DNA of 64,000 bases from Labia minor (lineage: Eukaryota; Arthropoda; Insecta; Dermaptera; Spongiphoridae). Made by a program: the position numbers and the translations under genes. The notes beneath the pieces were generated by a model. That model was not told the origin of the DNA, did not search any database, and saw only the letters and a program-made list of their open reading frames with translations. Where the stretch lies: contig OY720350.1 of assembly GCA_963082975.1 (NCBI GenBank), forward strand, positions 23,097,875 to 23,161,874, in the 5' to 3' direction. Below are positions 23,462 to 37,156 of this stretch, piece after piece. Positions within the stretch are counted from its first letter, which is position 1; every line of letters begins with the position of its first letter.

Positions 23462-23677
23462 TCAATAAGCGATTAGTAAACAATTTAAACAATTTGCACA
23501 ATGAATAATACTTAACACTTCTTTGATATCTATTCGAGTGATTTCTTCTCCAGTAAATCCAGTTAAATGAATAATAGCATCCTTTGCTAAGTTTGGAACA
23601 CATGTTTTTTGTTTTCCCTTATTCTTTAGAGCATACTTGTCTAAAGTGCGGCACAAAACCCTTTGAGATATAATTTA
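23462..23677 (-). other. Conserved minus-strand open frame, U3
   Basis: It is identical in product to the U2 copy. Confidence 0.35.
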
Positions 23678-23683
23678 TATATA

Positions 23684-23800
23684 CAGTAATACCTCTCTAT
23701 AAGGTCATTCTCAAAATACTCTTTAAAAACTATGTTTATTATTGTGAATTAAAATGAATGAAGTAACTATTAGACGTGACCTTATAGAGAGGTTTTACTC
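23684..23800. mobile_element. 117-bp MITE, U3
   Basis: It is the same element as in U0. Confidence 0.8.
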
Positions 23801-24138
23801 TACTTAATTTTATTTCCATTTCTTGAAAAAATGTTTATGTGCGTCCCAGCATAATTTTTTTTTTTTTTTTGCAACGTGGTCCACGAATGGTCATAGTTTA
23901 GACACCCATGCTTTAGATCATTTTGAATTAACTTATTCTCCATTCGTTCTTTTCTTTTATCTTTCTTTCTAAGTTTCTTTCCATTTTTACCGACCAACGA
24001 TAGTAAGGGAGGTATTGTTTTCACACCAAATTCCACATGAGGAGATTTTTTACATATCACCACGAATCGTGCACTTTGTATTGGTTTTATCCTCGAGAAA
24101 AATCATCTTTATTAGTTTTTTCTTAATTTAAAATTATA

Positions 24139-24195
24139 TGACGTCATCCAGCCATTCATGACGTCACAGTCAGCGCCTCCTTATATATTATAAAT
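24139..24195. promoter_or_regulatory. Paired CRE palindromes, U3
   Basis: TGACGTCA occurs at 24139-24146 and 24159-24166. Confidence 0.4.
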
Positions 24196-24345
24196 CAAAT
24201 AAAATTAAAAATATTTAAGTTATATCCATATCTGTTTTTTATTACATTAATAGATATATTAAAATTATTTGAAATTGTTTCTGTAGCTAGAAATTAATTT
24301 ACATCAAACCGTCGGTCGGTTCGGACCTGGCCAGAGGTGGTCAAC

Positions 24346-24622
24346 TTATTTAATTAACTCTTTTTCATTGTATTTGATTGAATCTATTTTTAAAAATTCT
24401 TCGGCTTTTTCTTTTTCTTTAAATAATACAAAAACGGATCCTTTAAAAATAGTTTTATTATCAATGTAAGTTCGCATCTGAATATTTTCTATAGCTCCAT
24501 ACGGAGCAAAAAATTTATAAAAGTTATCTAAGGTGAGACCTTCTTGTGGAAAATTATTCTAATCATTAACTCTTTGCGTTCTAATCATTATCTCTTTGCG
24601 CCTTTCCTTGTTCCATTTTAGG
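24346..24622 (-). pseudogene. La-type RRM relic, U3
   Basis: It shares the 9-bp deletion of U0 and the neighbouring CCAGAGGTGG variant. Confidence 0.65.
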
Positions 24623-24776
24623 TAATATTAAAGATATATCTTATTTATAATAATTATGTAAAATCCTGATCAATAGTTTAGAATTTCTAATAATTTAATT
24701 GATATATATTATTATTTTCAAAACTTTAATCAAGTGAAAAAAATACAATTTTTTACTTTCCTCTCATTTTTCTATA

Positions 24777-25973
24777 GCACAGAGTATCCGTACACAGAGG
24801 TGGACACAATGCTATTTTTTTTCGTCACTAGTGCTGGCAGGGATGGCAGACAGGTTGGACATGTGTGAGCGTTTTTACCGACCGACGAGGGAGGCATTTT
24901 TAAATTATTTTTGAATGAATAAGGGGAATTTAAAAATTATTTATTGAGATATAAAATTAGCATTACAGAAATCAAATATGCTTTTTTCAAAAATGTTAGT
25001 TTTATATCCAAATAAATAATTTTTAAATTAACAGAAAACTCTACCTACTTGTATGTAATTTACATAAATAAAATAAACGAATAATGTTCTTGTTAATATT
25101 TAATATGTATGGATTAAAAATTATCTTCAATGTCAATATATGAAACGAGAGAAACACATACGAATTGTTCTTATTGAGAAGGAAATTTATAAATAAATAA
25201 ATAAATAATCATTTCTATTTCCAAAAAGATACTATTTAAAAAGATCACAAGAAATCCATAAATCATTGATTAACTAAGAATAATTAATCCAACGCATTTT
25301 TAATCATCTAAGTTTAGCAAACAACTGATTAACGTACATTTGGGTAAATTTATAATTGAAAAAAATGTGGGATGTCTCCGGTCGGCTACCTTGCAAATTC
25401 CAATTGGATAAATTAACACATATATATTATATTTAAATTAAATTATAAATTAAAATTAATAAACCATTTATTAAACCAGCGCGAGTTTGGCTCTTTGTTG
25501 AGGGCATCTGGTCACATGCTGGCGCGTGATTGTTAGTCAACGTGCTAAAAAATTAATTCCGGTACTTTTAGCGATTCAACCAAGCTGAAATTCTATATAT
25601 AGCAGTTTTATGCAATTTTTAAACATGTGAAAAACTATAAAAGATATACTGAGAGAAGTAGGTGAATATATTTGATTTAATAGTGCTTATTGTGAATTTC
25701 TATATTGCTGTGAAATTTTTATTTATTTATCAAATATTAAATAATTTAACTTTGATATTTGATTTGTTACAATGTAATTTAAATTATTTATCAAACAATT
25801 TATAATAAATATTTCAATTTTATTTGTGTTAAATGTTAAATAAAATTTATATTTATATTTATCAAATAATAAATAATATAACTTCATAAGTTAAATAGTG
25901 TTAAGTGAAAAATAAAAATTAGTCAAGAATTGCTGGGTTTGTTTCGAATATTATTTGTACGGATACTCTGTGC
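24777..25973. mobile_element. 18-bp inverted-end element, U3
   Basis: It is 1197 bp with both ends intact; the extra length includes the AACGTACAT-type insertion near 25330. Confidence 0.65.
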
Positions 25974-26049
25974 ACGGATGGTATGTCGAGTTTGATATTC
26001 AAATAATTACAGGGAATTCGGAAGGCCTGTGGGAGGGGTCATTTTTTTG

Positions 26050-26111
26050 CGGTGCCATCTATTGGGCGCCTGAAGAGTCAACCGTTTTCCTGTAACGCCA
26101 TCTGGTGTTCG
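26050..26111 (-). promoter_or_regulatory. Two CTCF-like motifs, U3
   Basis: The motifs lie at 26050-26068 and 26093-26111. Confidence 0.4.
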
Positions 26112-26232
26112 AGTTACACCGGTCCCATTGAGATGACCACGGTTGTTCTATAGTTAAATTAAAGAGAGATGTATCCAAAAATTGAGAGAAACACTATACA
26201 TCTACTCTACACAAAGAAAATTATTAATATCA

Positions 26233-26270
<38 letters not shown>

Positions 26271-26622
26271 ATTTGAATTAAATCCTTACCAATTCTAATA
26301 TTAGGTATTACAATTAGAAAAGAATTAGTTTCTTTGAATTAGAATTTTTGAATAAATTCTTTGGTTTAATTAATCTACCTAGTTGGTTGAAAGATTTTGA
26401 TCATTTCTACTATATATATATATATTATTTTATTTTGTATATTTAATTAAATAGTTAAAACTAAATATTTAGTAGCAATGAGGAATAGTTTTAATATTCG
26501 AAACTTAGAATTGTAAAATGAATAGAATAAATACTTAGGTTCAGTAATTAGGAAGGCTAATAATATTCGAGAAAAATTTATTTAAATTAAGGTTGCGATT
26601 GGGTAGCGCCTGATATCATGCA

Positions 26623-27098
26623 GAAAAGGGCCTTCTCTCGTCAAAATTGTTATCAAAGGGAATCAAAATTAAATTATATAAAACAATTATTTTGCTGGTT
26701 ATATTATATGGGTGTGAGGTGTGGTCTATGACTTTAGGAGTTGAGAGTAGATTTAGAGTATTTGAGAAGAGGATTCTTCGTGGCGTTTATGGGCCAAAGA
26801 AAGATGAGGTCACCAGGAAATGGCGTAGACTGCATAACGAGGAATAATTGCATCACCTATATGCATCTCCAGTTAGGGTCATAAAATTGAGAAGGTTGCG
26901 TTGGGCAGGAGAAAAATATATTTGTTGGGAAATGTCCGCTTAAAAGACCAAGGACGAGGTGTGCGGTAACGGATGGTCTGTGGTGCGGACAATGTCGAAA
27001 AGAGTGTGGGAGAGATGGGAGAAAATACTAGTTGGATGTGTGCAGCTCAGAATAGGGGCAATTGGAGAAATGATGTTACTGCGGCCAAACAATTTTGA
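26623..27098 (+). pseudogene. Non-LTR reverse transcriptase relic, U3
   Basis: This is an L-type copy, closest to U1. Confidence 0.85.
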
Positions 27099-27183
27099 AT
27101 TCCGTGCACCCATAAAATAAATAATAAATATGTATTAAATTAAAATATTAATATAAAAGTATAATATATTAAATAAATATTTA

Positions 27184-30102
27184 TTTTTATATTTTAACTC
27201 GTTTAAATATGTTTTATTAATTGGATCCATTCATTATTTTGTATTTTCTTTCTTCAAGGAATGAAAACAGCAATCCAGGGATAAAATTCCTTAATAATAG
27301 TAAGCATTTGCCTTTCACACCTGAAATCAAAAAAAAAAATTCAATTAATATAAGACTAATTAGTTGGTAAATAAAAAGTACCCAAAATAATTATAATAAC
27401 GAAAAAAAAATTAATTGCAAATCTTAGAGCTTGCTTATTTAGAAATTTTATATTTTAACTCGTTTAAATATGTTTTATTAATTGGATCCATTAATTATTT
27501 TGAATTTTCTTTCTTCAAAGAATGAAAACAGCAATACAGGGATAAAATTGCTTAATAATAGTTGGCATTTGCCTTTCAAACCTGAAATGATAAAAAAAAA
27601 TTCAATTAATATAAGAATAATTAGTTGGTAAATAAAAAGTACCCAAAATAATTTGATTAACAAACCTTGACCACGACAAAGAAAATAAATAAATAGAATA
27701 ATTAATTGAATAATAATAATAATAATAAAAACTGTAAAAAGAATATCTGAAAAAAACTAAAAATGTTATAGAATTAAAAGAATATTGAAATGTTTGAAAT
27801 AAGATATTTTTAATTTTGATTAATTTAAAAAGATTAAAGAAATAATAACATTTGTTCATAATTATCAAATTATAATGCAATCCAAAAAAAAAAATGAATG
27901 GCAAATCTTAGAGTTTGCTTATTTAGAAATTAAAACTTCAAAATGATAATAAAATATAAAAATTAACTGCAAATAAAATAGAAAAATTTAAAAGGTTAAA
28001 AGGATTTAAATCTTTGTAATAAGATATTTTTAATTTTGATTAATTTAAAAAGATAATAACATTTGTTCATAATGATCAAATTATAATGCAATCAAAAAAA
28101 AAAATTAATGGCAAATCTTACAGCTTGCTTATTTAGAAATTAAAGCTTCAAAAATGATAATAAAATATAAAAATTAACTGCAAATAAAATAGAAAAATTT
28201 AAAAGGTTAAAAGGATTTAAATCTTTGTAATAAGATATTTTTAATTTTGATTAATTTAAAAAGATTAAAGAAATAATAAAATTTGTTCATATTCACCAAA
28301 TTATAATGGAAACGAAAAAAAAATTAATAGCAAATCTTAGAGCTTGCTTATTTAGAAATTTTATATTTTAACTCGTTTAAATATGTTTTATTAATTGGAT
28401 CCATTAATTATTTTGTATTTTCTTTCTTCAAAGAATGAAAACAGCAATACAGGGATAAAATTCCTTAATAATAGTTAGCATTTGCCTTTCAAACCTGAAA
28501 TGATAAAAAAAAATTCAATTAATATAAGAATAATTAGTTGGTAAATAAAATGTACCCAAAATAATTTGAAGAACAAACCTTGACCACGACAAAGAAAATA
28601 AATAAATAGAATAATTAATTGAATAATAATAATAATAATAAAAACTGTAAAAAGAATATCTGAAAAAAACTAAAAATGTTATAGAATTAAAAGAATATTG
28701 AAATGTTTGAAATAAGATATTTTTAATTTTGATTAATTTAAAAAGATTAAAGAAATAATAACATTTGTTCATAATTATCAAATTATAATGCAATCCAAAA
28801 AAAAAAAATTAATGGCAAAACATACAGTTTGCTTATTTAGAAATTAAAACTTCAAAATGATAATAAAATATAAAAATTAACTGCAAATAAAATAGAAAAA
28901 TTTAAAAGGGTAAAAGGATTTAAATCTTTGTAATAAAATATTTTTAATTTTGATTAATTTAAAAAGATAATAACATTTGTTCATAATTATCAAATTATAA
29001 TGCAATCCAAAAAAAAAAATTAATGGCAAATCTTACAGTTTGCTTATTTAGAAATTAAAACTTCAAAATGATAATAAAATATAAAAATTAACTGCAAATA
29101 AAATAGAAAAATTTAAAAGGTTAAAAGGATTTAAATCTTTGTAATAAGATATTTTTAATTTTGATTAATTTAAAAAGATTAAAGAAATAATAAAATTTGT
29201 TCATAATGATCAAATTATAATGCAATCAAAAAAAAAAATTAATGGCAAATCTTACAGCTTGCTTAGTTAGAAATTAAAGCTTCAAAAATGATAATAAAAT
29301 ATAAAAATTAACTGCAAATAAAATAGAAAAATTTAAAAGGTTAAAAGGATTTAAATCTTTGTAATAAGATATTTTTAATTTTGATTAATTTAAAAAGATT
29401 AATGAAATAATAAAATTTGTTCATATTCACCAAATTATAATGGAAACGAAAAAAAAATTAATTGCAAATCTTAGAGCTTGCTTATTTAGAAATTTTATAT
29501 TTTAACTCGATTAAATATGTTTTATTAATTGGATCCATTAATTATTTTGTATTTTCTTTCTTCAAAGAATGAAAACAGCAATACAGGGATAAAATTCCTT
29601 AATAATAGTTGGCATTTGCCTTTCAAACCTGAAATGATAAAAAAAAATTCAATTAATATAAGAATAATTAGTTGGTAAATAAAAAGTACCCAAAATAATT
29701 TGATGAACAAACCTTGACCACGACAAAGAAAATAAATAAATAGAATAATTAATTGAATAATAATAATAATAATAAAAACTGTAAAAAGAATATCTGAAAA
29801 AAACTAAAAATGTTATAGAATTAAAAGAATATTGAAATGTTTGAAATAAGATATTTTTAATTTTGATTAATTTAAAAAGATCAAAGAAATAATACCATTT
29901 GTTCATAATTATCAAATTATAATACAATCCAAAAAAAAAAAATTAATGGCAAATCTTACAGCTTGCTTATTTAGAAATTAAAGCTTCAAAAATGATAATA
30001 AAATATAAAAATTAACTGCAAATAAAATACGACATTTAAAATGTTTATAAAAAGATATTTTTAATTTTGATGAATGCAAAAAGATTAAAACAAATAATAA
30101 GA
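27184..30102. repeat. AT-rich minisatellite array, four modules
   Basis: Module starts are near 27195, 27456, 28369 and 29505. The first is the 261-bp truncation and the fourth carries ACTCGATTAA, both as in U1. Confidence 0.9.
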
Positions 30103-30618
30103 TTTGTGTTGATATTTACGATTAAACTTAATTTAAATTCTTAGATTATAAATATTGTATAATAATTTAACAATTTCCATGATGCTTACCTTTAGAATTC
30201 TTAAATAGGAAAAGTTGGTTGTTGTGTATGTGTCAGAAGTCAGAATGGAATAGAGAGAAATAATTTATATTTTGGTTGCTAAGTTCGGAATCGAGAAATA
30301 ATTTATATTATCGTTGCTAAATATCCACTGTAATTTTTTGGTTTATCTCAGGAAGTTCAAAACCTATTTTCATTTTTATCTTAAAATGTGTTTATATTGT
30401 TTTATGTTGTTATTTATTTATTATTTAATAATTAAATTTATTTCTCTACTTTGGTTTTTTACTGTTTCAGAATTTAACATTACGTGTCCACCCCCTGACA
30501 CAGCAGCGCCCCTCCACCGTTGCTTACCTTACCTTGGCTGTTGCCTGTTGCCTCGGTCATTTGGAGACCAGCACAGAGCATCCGAAGACCAGCCTTTGAT
30601 CCACTTTGATCGTCCACC

Positions 30619-30885
30619 ATGCGGAGCACCACCATCTTCTTCATCCTCTGGCTGCAGCTGGCCGCGTGCCGCCCTTCCGGAACCTACATGGACAACCAAA
30701 CCCTCCTCGAGAAGGGACTCACCCCTCGCGAACGAAGCCAAGTCCAACTCGAAAATCTCAACCTGTTGTGTTTCTCGCATTTCGATGACTACATTAACAT
30801 GCTCGACGACGAAGACTCTTCCAAGGCTGGCGGTCGCAAGGTCCGAACACGATCAAAGCGACCTCATAACGCTTGTGATTTGTAA
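30619..30885 (+). CDS. Secreted small peptide gene, copy 4 (88 aa)
   Basis: As copies 2-3, but one base change near the end gives Asn for His at residue 84 (PHNACDL). The exon starts at 30471. Confidence 0.75.
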   Translation: MRSTTIFFILWLQLAACRPSGTYMDNQTLLEKGLTPRERSQVQLENLNLLCFSHFDDYINMLDDEDSSKAGGRKVRTRSKRPHNACDL

Positions 30886-31105
30886 ATTTTGTAAATAAAT
30901 TTTTTAAATTAATATTTATATGTATATTGTGTTACGTATTTAAACTTAAATAGCAAATAAAATACACTTATAACATTTAAAAGCAAAACTTTATTCCTGT
31001 TGTTTATTTATCGTGTACTCTATATAAACAGAATACCATGATCCAACTCCCCTCACTGCAAACCACATAACAATTCCTCCCTTTATCATAATTTTAACAA
31101 ACAGT

Positions 31106-31321
31106 TCAATAAGCGATTAGTAAACAATTTAAACAATTTGCACAATGAATAATACTTAACACTTCTTTGATATCTATTCGAGTGATTTCTTCTCCAGTAA
31201 ATCCAGTTAAATGAATAATAGCATCCTTTGCTAAGTTTGGAACACATGTTTTTTGTTTTCCCTTATTCTTTAGAGCATACTTGTCTAAAGTGCGGCACAA
31301 AACCCTTTGAGATATAATTTA
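31106..31321 (-). other. Conserved minus-strand open frame, U4
   Basis: It is identical in product to the U2 copy. Confidence 0.35.
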
Positions 31322-31327
31322 TATATA

Positions 31328-31444
31328 CAGTAATACCTCTCTATAAGGTCATTCTCAAAATACTCTTTAAAAACTATGTTTATTATTGTGAATTAAAATG
31401 AATGAAGTAACTATTAGACGTGACCTTATAGAGAGGTTTTACTC
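31328..31444. mobile_element. 117-bp MITE, U4
   Basis: It is the same element as in U0. Confidence 0.8.
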
Positions 31445-31782
31445 TACTTAATTTTATTTCCATTTCTTGAAAAAATGTTTATGTGCGTCCCAGCATAATT
31501 TTTTTTTTTTTTTTGCAACGTGGTCCACGAATGGTCATAGTTTAGACACCCATGCTTTAGATCATTTTGAATTAACTTATTCTCCATTCGTTCTTTTCTT
31601 TTATCTTTCTTTCTAAGTTTCTTTCCATTTTTACCGACCAACGATAGTAAGGGAGGTATTGTTTTCACACCAAATTCCACATGAGGAGATTTTTTACATA
31701 TCACCACGAATCGTGCACTTTGTATTGGTTTTATCCTCGAGAAAAATCATCTTTATTAGTTTTTTCTTAATTTAAAATTATA

Positions 31783-31839
31783 TGACGTCATCCAGCCATT
31801 CATGACGTCACAGTCAGCGCCTCCTTATATATTATAAAT
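31783..31839. promoter_or_regulatory. Paired CRE palindromes, U4
   Basis: TGACGTCA occurs at 31783-31790 and 31803-31810. Confidence 0.4.
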
Positions 31840-31989
31840 CAAATAAAATTAAAAATATTTAAGTTATATCCATATCTGTTTTTTATTACATTAATAGATA
31901 TATTAAAATTATTTGAAATTGTTTCTGTAGCTAGAAATTAATTTACATCAAACCGTCGGTCGGTTCGGACCTGGCCACAGGTGGTCAAC

Positions 31990-32275
31990 TTATTTAATTA
32001 TCTCTTTTTCATTGTATTTGATTGAATCTATTTTTAAAAATTCTTCGGCTTTTTCTTTTTCTTTAAATAATACAAAAACGGATCCTTTAAAAATAGTTTT
32101 ATTTGCTGCATTATCAATGTAAGTTCGCATCTGAATATTTTCTATAGCTCCATACGGAGCAAAAAATTTATAAAAGTTATCTAAGGTGAGACCTTCTTGT
32201 GGAAAATTATTCTAATCATTAACTCTTTGCGTTCTAATCATTATCTCTTTGCGCCTTTCCTCGTTCCATTTTAGG
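31990..32275 (-). pseudogene. La-type RRM relic, U4
   Basis: The RRM part is open, with the stop before GLTLDN. Confidence 0.65.
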
Positions 32276-32429
32276 TAATATTAAAGATATATCTTATTTA
32301 TAATAATTATGTAAAATCCTGATCAATAGTTTAGAATTTCTAATAATTTAATTGATATATATTATTATTTTCAAAACTTTAATCAAGTGAAAAAAATACA
32401 ATTTTTTACTTTCCTCTCATTTTTCTATA

Positions 32430-33630
32430 GCACAGAGTATCCGTACACAGAGGTGGACACAATGCTATTTTTTTTCGTCACTAGTGCTGGCAGGGATGGC
32501 AGACAGGTTGGACATGTGTGAGCGTTTTTACCGACCGACGAGGGAGGCATTTTTAAATTATTTTTGAATGAATAAGGGGAATTTAATAAATTATTTATTG
32601 AGATATAAAATTAGCATTACAGAAATCAAATATGCTTTTTTCAAAAATGTTAGTTTTATATCCAAATAAATAATTTTTAAATTAACAGAAAACTCTACCT
32701 ACTTGTATGTAATTTACATAAATAAAATAAACGAATAATGTTCTTGTTAATATTTAATATGTATGGATTAAAAATTATCTTCAATGTCAATATATGAAAC
32801 GAGAGAAACACATACGAATTGTTCTTATTGAGAAGGAAATTTATAAATAAATAAATAAATAATCATTTCTATTTCCAAAAAGATACTATTTAAAAAGATC
32901 ACAAGAAATCCATAAATCATTGATTAACTAAGAATAATTAATCCAACGCATTTTTAATCATCTAAGTTTAGCAAACAACTGATTAACGTACATTTGGGTA
33001 AATTTATAAATGAAAAAAATGTGGGATGTCTCCGGTCGGCTACCTTGCAAATTCCAATTGGATAAATTAACACATATATATTATATTTAAATTAAATTAT
33101 AAATTAAAATTAATAAATAGTATTTATTAAATCAGCGCGAGTTTGGCTCTTTGTTGAGGGCATCTGGTCACATGCTGGCGCGTGATTGTTAGTCAACGTG
33201 CTAAAAAATTAATTCCGGTACTTTTAGCGATTCAACCAAGCTGAAATTCTATATATAGCAGTTTTATGCAATTTTTAAACATGTGAAAAACTATAAAAGA
33301 TATACTGAGAGAAGTAGGTGAATATATTTGATTTAATAGTGCTTATTGTGAATTTCTATATTGCTGTGAAATTTTTATTTATTTATCAAATATTAAATAA
33401 TTTAACTTTGATATTTGATTTGTTACAATGTAATTTAAATTATTTATCAAACAATTTATAATAAATTTTTCAATTTTATTTGTGTTAAATGTTAAATAAA
33501 ATTTATATTTATATTTATCAAATAATAAATAATATAACTTCATAAGTTAAATAGTGTTAAGTGAAAAATAAAAATTAGTCAAGAATTGCTGGGTTTGTTT
33601 CGAATATTATTTGTTACGGATACTCTGTGC
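32430..33630. mobile_element. Inverted-end element, U4
   Basis: The right end carries one extra T (TTGTTACGG), breaking the otherwise perfect 18-bp match. Confidence 0.65.
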
Positions 33631-33707
33631 ACGGATGGTATGTCGAGTTTGATATTCAAATAATTACAGGGAATTCGGAAGGCCTGTGGGAGGGGTCATT
33701 TTTTTTG

Positions 33708-33769
33708 CGGTGCCATCTATTGGGCGCCTGAAGAGTCAACCGTTTTCCTGTAACGCCATCTGGTGTTCG
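33708..33769 (-). promoter_or_regulatory. Two CTCF-like motifs, U4
   Basis: The motifs lie at 33708-33726 and 33751-33769. Confidence 0.4.
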
Positions 33770-33890
33770 AGTTACACCGGTCCCATTGAGATGACCACGG
33801 TTGTTCTATAGTTAAATTAAAGAGAGATGTATCCAAAAATTGAGAGAAACACTATACATCTACTCTACACAAAGAAAATTATTAATATCA

Positions 33891-33928
<38 letters not shown>

Positions 33929-34286
33929 ATTTGAATTAAATCCTTACCAATTCTAATATTAGGTATTACAATTAGAAAAGAATTAGTTTCTTTGAATTAG
34001 AATTTTTGAATAAATTCTTTGGTTTAATTAATCTACCTAGTTGGTTGAAAGATTTTGATCATTTCTACTATATATATATATATTATTTTATTTTGTATAT
34101 TTAATTAAATAGTTAAAACTAAATATTTAGTAGCAATGAGGAATAGTTTTAATATACGAAACTAAGAATTGTAAAATGAATAGAATAAATACTTAGGTTC
34201 AGTAATTAGGAAGGCTAATAATATTCGAGAAAAATTTATTTAAATTGAGGTTGCGATTGTGTGTGGTTAGCGCCTGATATAATGCA

Positions 34287-34762
34287 GAAAAGGGCCTTCT
34301 CTCGTCAAAATTGTTATCAAAGGGAATCAAAATTAAATTATATAAAACAATTATTTTGCTGGTTATATTATATGGGTGTGAGGTGTGGTCTATGACTTTA
34401 GGAGTTGAGAGTAGATTTAGAGTATTTGAGAAGAGGATTCTTCGTGGCGTTTATGGGCCAAAGAAAGATGAGGTCACCAGGAAATGGCGTAGACTGCATA
34501 ACGAGGAATAATTGCATCACCTCTATGCATCTCCAGTTAGGGTCATAAAATTGAGAAGGTTGCGTTGGGCAGGAGAAAAATATATTTGTTGAGAAATGTC
34601 CGCTTAAAAAACCAAGGACGAGGTGTGCGGTAACGGATGGTCTGTGGTGCGGACAATGTCGAAAAGAGTGTGGGAGAGATGGGAGAAAATACTAGTTGGA
34701 TGTGTGCAGCTCAGAATAGGGGCACTTGGAGAAATGATGTAACTGCGGCCAAACAATTTTGA
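34287..34762 (+). pseudogene. Non-LTR reverse transcriptase relic, U4
   Basis: This is an S-type copy (GTGTGTGGTTAGCGCC). Confidence 0.85.
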
Positions 34763-34847
34763 GTTCCGTGGACCCATAAAATAAATAATAAATATGTATT
34801 AAATTAAAATATTAATATAAAAGTATAATATATTAAATAAATATTTA

Positions 34848-36143
34848 TTTTTATATTTTAACTCGTTTAAATATGTTTTATTAATTGGATCCATTCATTA
34901 TTTTGTATTTTCTTTCTTCAAGGAATGAAAACAGCAATCCAGGGATAAAATTCCTTAATAATAGTTAGCATTTGCCTTTCAAACCTGAAATGATAAAAAA
35001 AAATTAAATTAATATAAGACTAATTAGTTGGTAAATAAAAAGTACCAAAAATAATTTGATGAACAAACCTTGACCACGACAAAGAAAATAAATACATTGA
35101 ATAATTAATTGAATAATAATAATAATAAAAACTGTAAAAAGAATATCTGAAAAAAACTAAAAATGTTACAGAATTAAAAGAATATTGAAATGTTTGAAAT
35201 AAGATATTTTTAATTTTGATTAATTTAAAAAGATTAAAGAAATAATAACATTTGTTCATAATTATCAAATTATAATGCAATCAAAAAAAAAATTAATGGC
35301 AAATCTTACAGCTTGCTTATTTAGAAATTAAAGCTTCAAAAATGATAATAAAATATAAAAATTAACTGCAAATAAAATAGAAAAATTTAAAAGGTTAAAA
35401 GGATTTAAATCTTTGTAATAAGATATTTTTAATTTTGATTAATTTAAAAAGATTAAAGAAATAATAAAATTTGTTCATATTCACCAAATTATAATGGAAA
35501 CGAAAAAAAAATTAATTGCAAATCTTAGAGCTTGCTTATTTAGAAATTTTATATTTTAACTCGTTTAAATATGTTTTATTAATTGGATCCATTCATTATT
35601 TTGTATTGTCTTTCTTCAAGGAATGAAAACAGCAATCCAGGGATAAAATTCCTTAATAATAGTAAGCATTTGCCTTTCACACCTGAAATCATAAAAAAAA
35701 AAATTCAATTAATATAAGAATAATTAGTTGGTAAATAAAAAGTACCCAAAATAAGTTGATGAACGACAAAGAAAATAAATACATAGAATAATTAATTGAA
35801 TAATAATAATAATAAAAACTGTAAAAAGAATATCTGAAAAAAACTAAAAATTTTACAGAATTAAAAGAAGAATATTGAAATGTTTGAAATAAGATATTTT
35901 TAATTTTGATTAATTTAAAAAGATCAAAGAAATAATAACATTTGTTCATAATTATCAAATTATAATGCAATCCAAAAAAAAAATTAATGGCAAATCTTAC
36001 AGCTTGCTTATTTAGAAATTAAAGCTTCAAAAATGATAATAAAATATAAAAATTAACTGCAAATAAAATAAGACATTTAAAATGTTTATAAAAAGATATT
36101 TTTAATTTTGATGAATGCAAAAAGATTAAAACAAATAATAAGA
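34848..36143. repeat. AT-rich minisatellite array, two modules
   Basis: Module starts are near 34859 and 35557. The second has TTGTATTGTC instead of TTGTATTTTC, a marker of U4-U8. Confidence 0.9.
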
Positions 36144-36637
36144 TTTGTGTTGATATTTACGATTAAACTTAATTTAAATTCTTAGATTATATATATTGTA
36201 TAATAATTTAACAATTTCCATGATGCTTACCTTTAGAATTCTTAAATAGGAAAAGTTGGTTGTTGTGTATGTGTCAGAAGTCAGAATGGAATAGAGAGAA
36301 ATAATTTATATTTTGGTTGCTAAGTTCGGAATCGAGAAATAATTTATATTATCGTTGCTAATATCCACTGTAATTTTTTTTCTTTATCTCAGGAAGTTCA
36401 AAACCTATTTTCATTTTTATCTTAAAATGTGTTTATATTGTTTTATGTTGTTATTTATTTATTATTTAATAATTAAATTTATTTCTCTACTTTGGTTTTT
36501 TACTGTTTCAGAATTTAACATTACGTGTCCACCCCTGACACAGCAGCGCCCCTCCACCGTTGCTTACCTTACCTTGGCTGTTGCCTGTTGCCTCGGTCAT
36601 TTGGAGACCAGCCTTTGATCCACTTTGATCGTCCACC

Positions 36638-36949
36638 ATGCGGGGTACCACCATCTTCTTCATCCTCTGGCTGCAGCTGGCCGCGTGCCGCCCTTCCGGA
36701 ACCTACATGGACAACCAAACCCTCCTCGAGAAGGGACTCACCCCTCGCGAACGAAGCCAAGTCCAACTCGAAAATCTCAACCTGTTGTGTTTCTCGCATT
36801 TCGATGACTACATTAACATGCTCGACGACGAAGACTCTTCCAAGGCAGGCGGTCGCGAGGTCCGAACTGAATCCATCATCAGAAGGGACCGAAGGGCCAA
36901 CGATCAAAGCGACCACATCACGCTTATGATTTGTAAATTTTGTATATAA
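36638..36949 (+). CDS. Secreted small peptide gene, copy 5 (103 aa)
   Basis: The exon starts at 36512 after TTTCAG; the only ATG before the frame is the start (GTCCACCATGC). The hydrophobic signal covers residues 1-17, with cleavage likely near Cys17-Gly21. The mature part has sequon N26-Q-T, a basic PRER at 36-39, Cys51, acidic DDYINMLDDED (56-66) and AGGRE. A basic stretch IIRRDRRAND follows, in which R83-D-R-R86 fits a furin-type site. The last 17 residues end ICKFCI with a C-x-x-C pair (99, 102). Cleavage would free a 17-residue cysteine-containing peptide. The layout suggests a processed secreted precursor such as a salivary/venom product, immune peptide or hormone. The family is not recognised. 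Confidence 0.8.
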   Translation: MRGTTIFFILWLQLAACRPSGTYMDNQTLLEKGLTPRERSQVQLENLNLLCFSHFDDYINMLDDEDSSKAGGREVRTESIIRRDRRANDQSDHITLMICKFCI

Positions 36950-37156
36950 ATTTTTTAAATTAATATTTATATGTATATTGTGTTACGTATTTAAACTTAA
37001 ATAGCAAATAAAATACACTTATAACATTTAAAAGCAAAACTTTATTCCTGTTGTTTATTTATCGTGTACTCTATATAAACAGAATACCATGATCCAACTC
37101 CCCTCACTGCAAACCACATAACAATTCCTCCCTTTATCATAATTTTAACAAACAGT

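Larger units (their letters stand above)
23242..30885 (+). repeat. Tandem unit U3 (long type)
   Basis: This unit is 7644 bp and ends with gene copy 4. It has four minisatellite modules matching the first four of U1 and an L-type reverse-transcriptase relic. It also carries the newer GTTTAGCAAACAACTGATTA variant near 25315, so it is mosaic between older and newer units. Confidence 0.9.
30886..36949 (+). repeat. Tandem unit U4 (short type)
   Basis: This is the first short unit carrying the 103-aa gene class. Downstream units U5-U8 are nearly copies of it. Confidence 0.9.

Noticed and set aside
36569-36916. 115-codon minus-strand frame over the coding exon of copies 5-9
   Set aside because: It is the antisense of the peptide CDS; no splice or poly(A) context supports it, and the product is a low-complexity mirror of the plus-strand codons.
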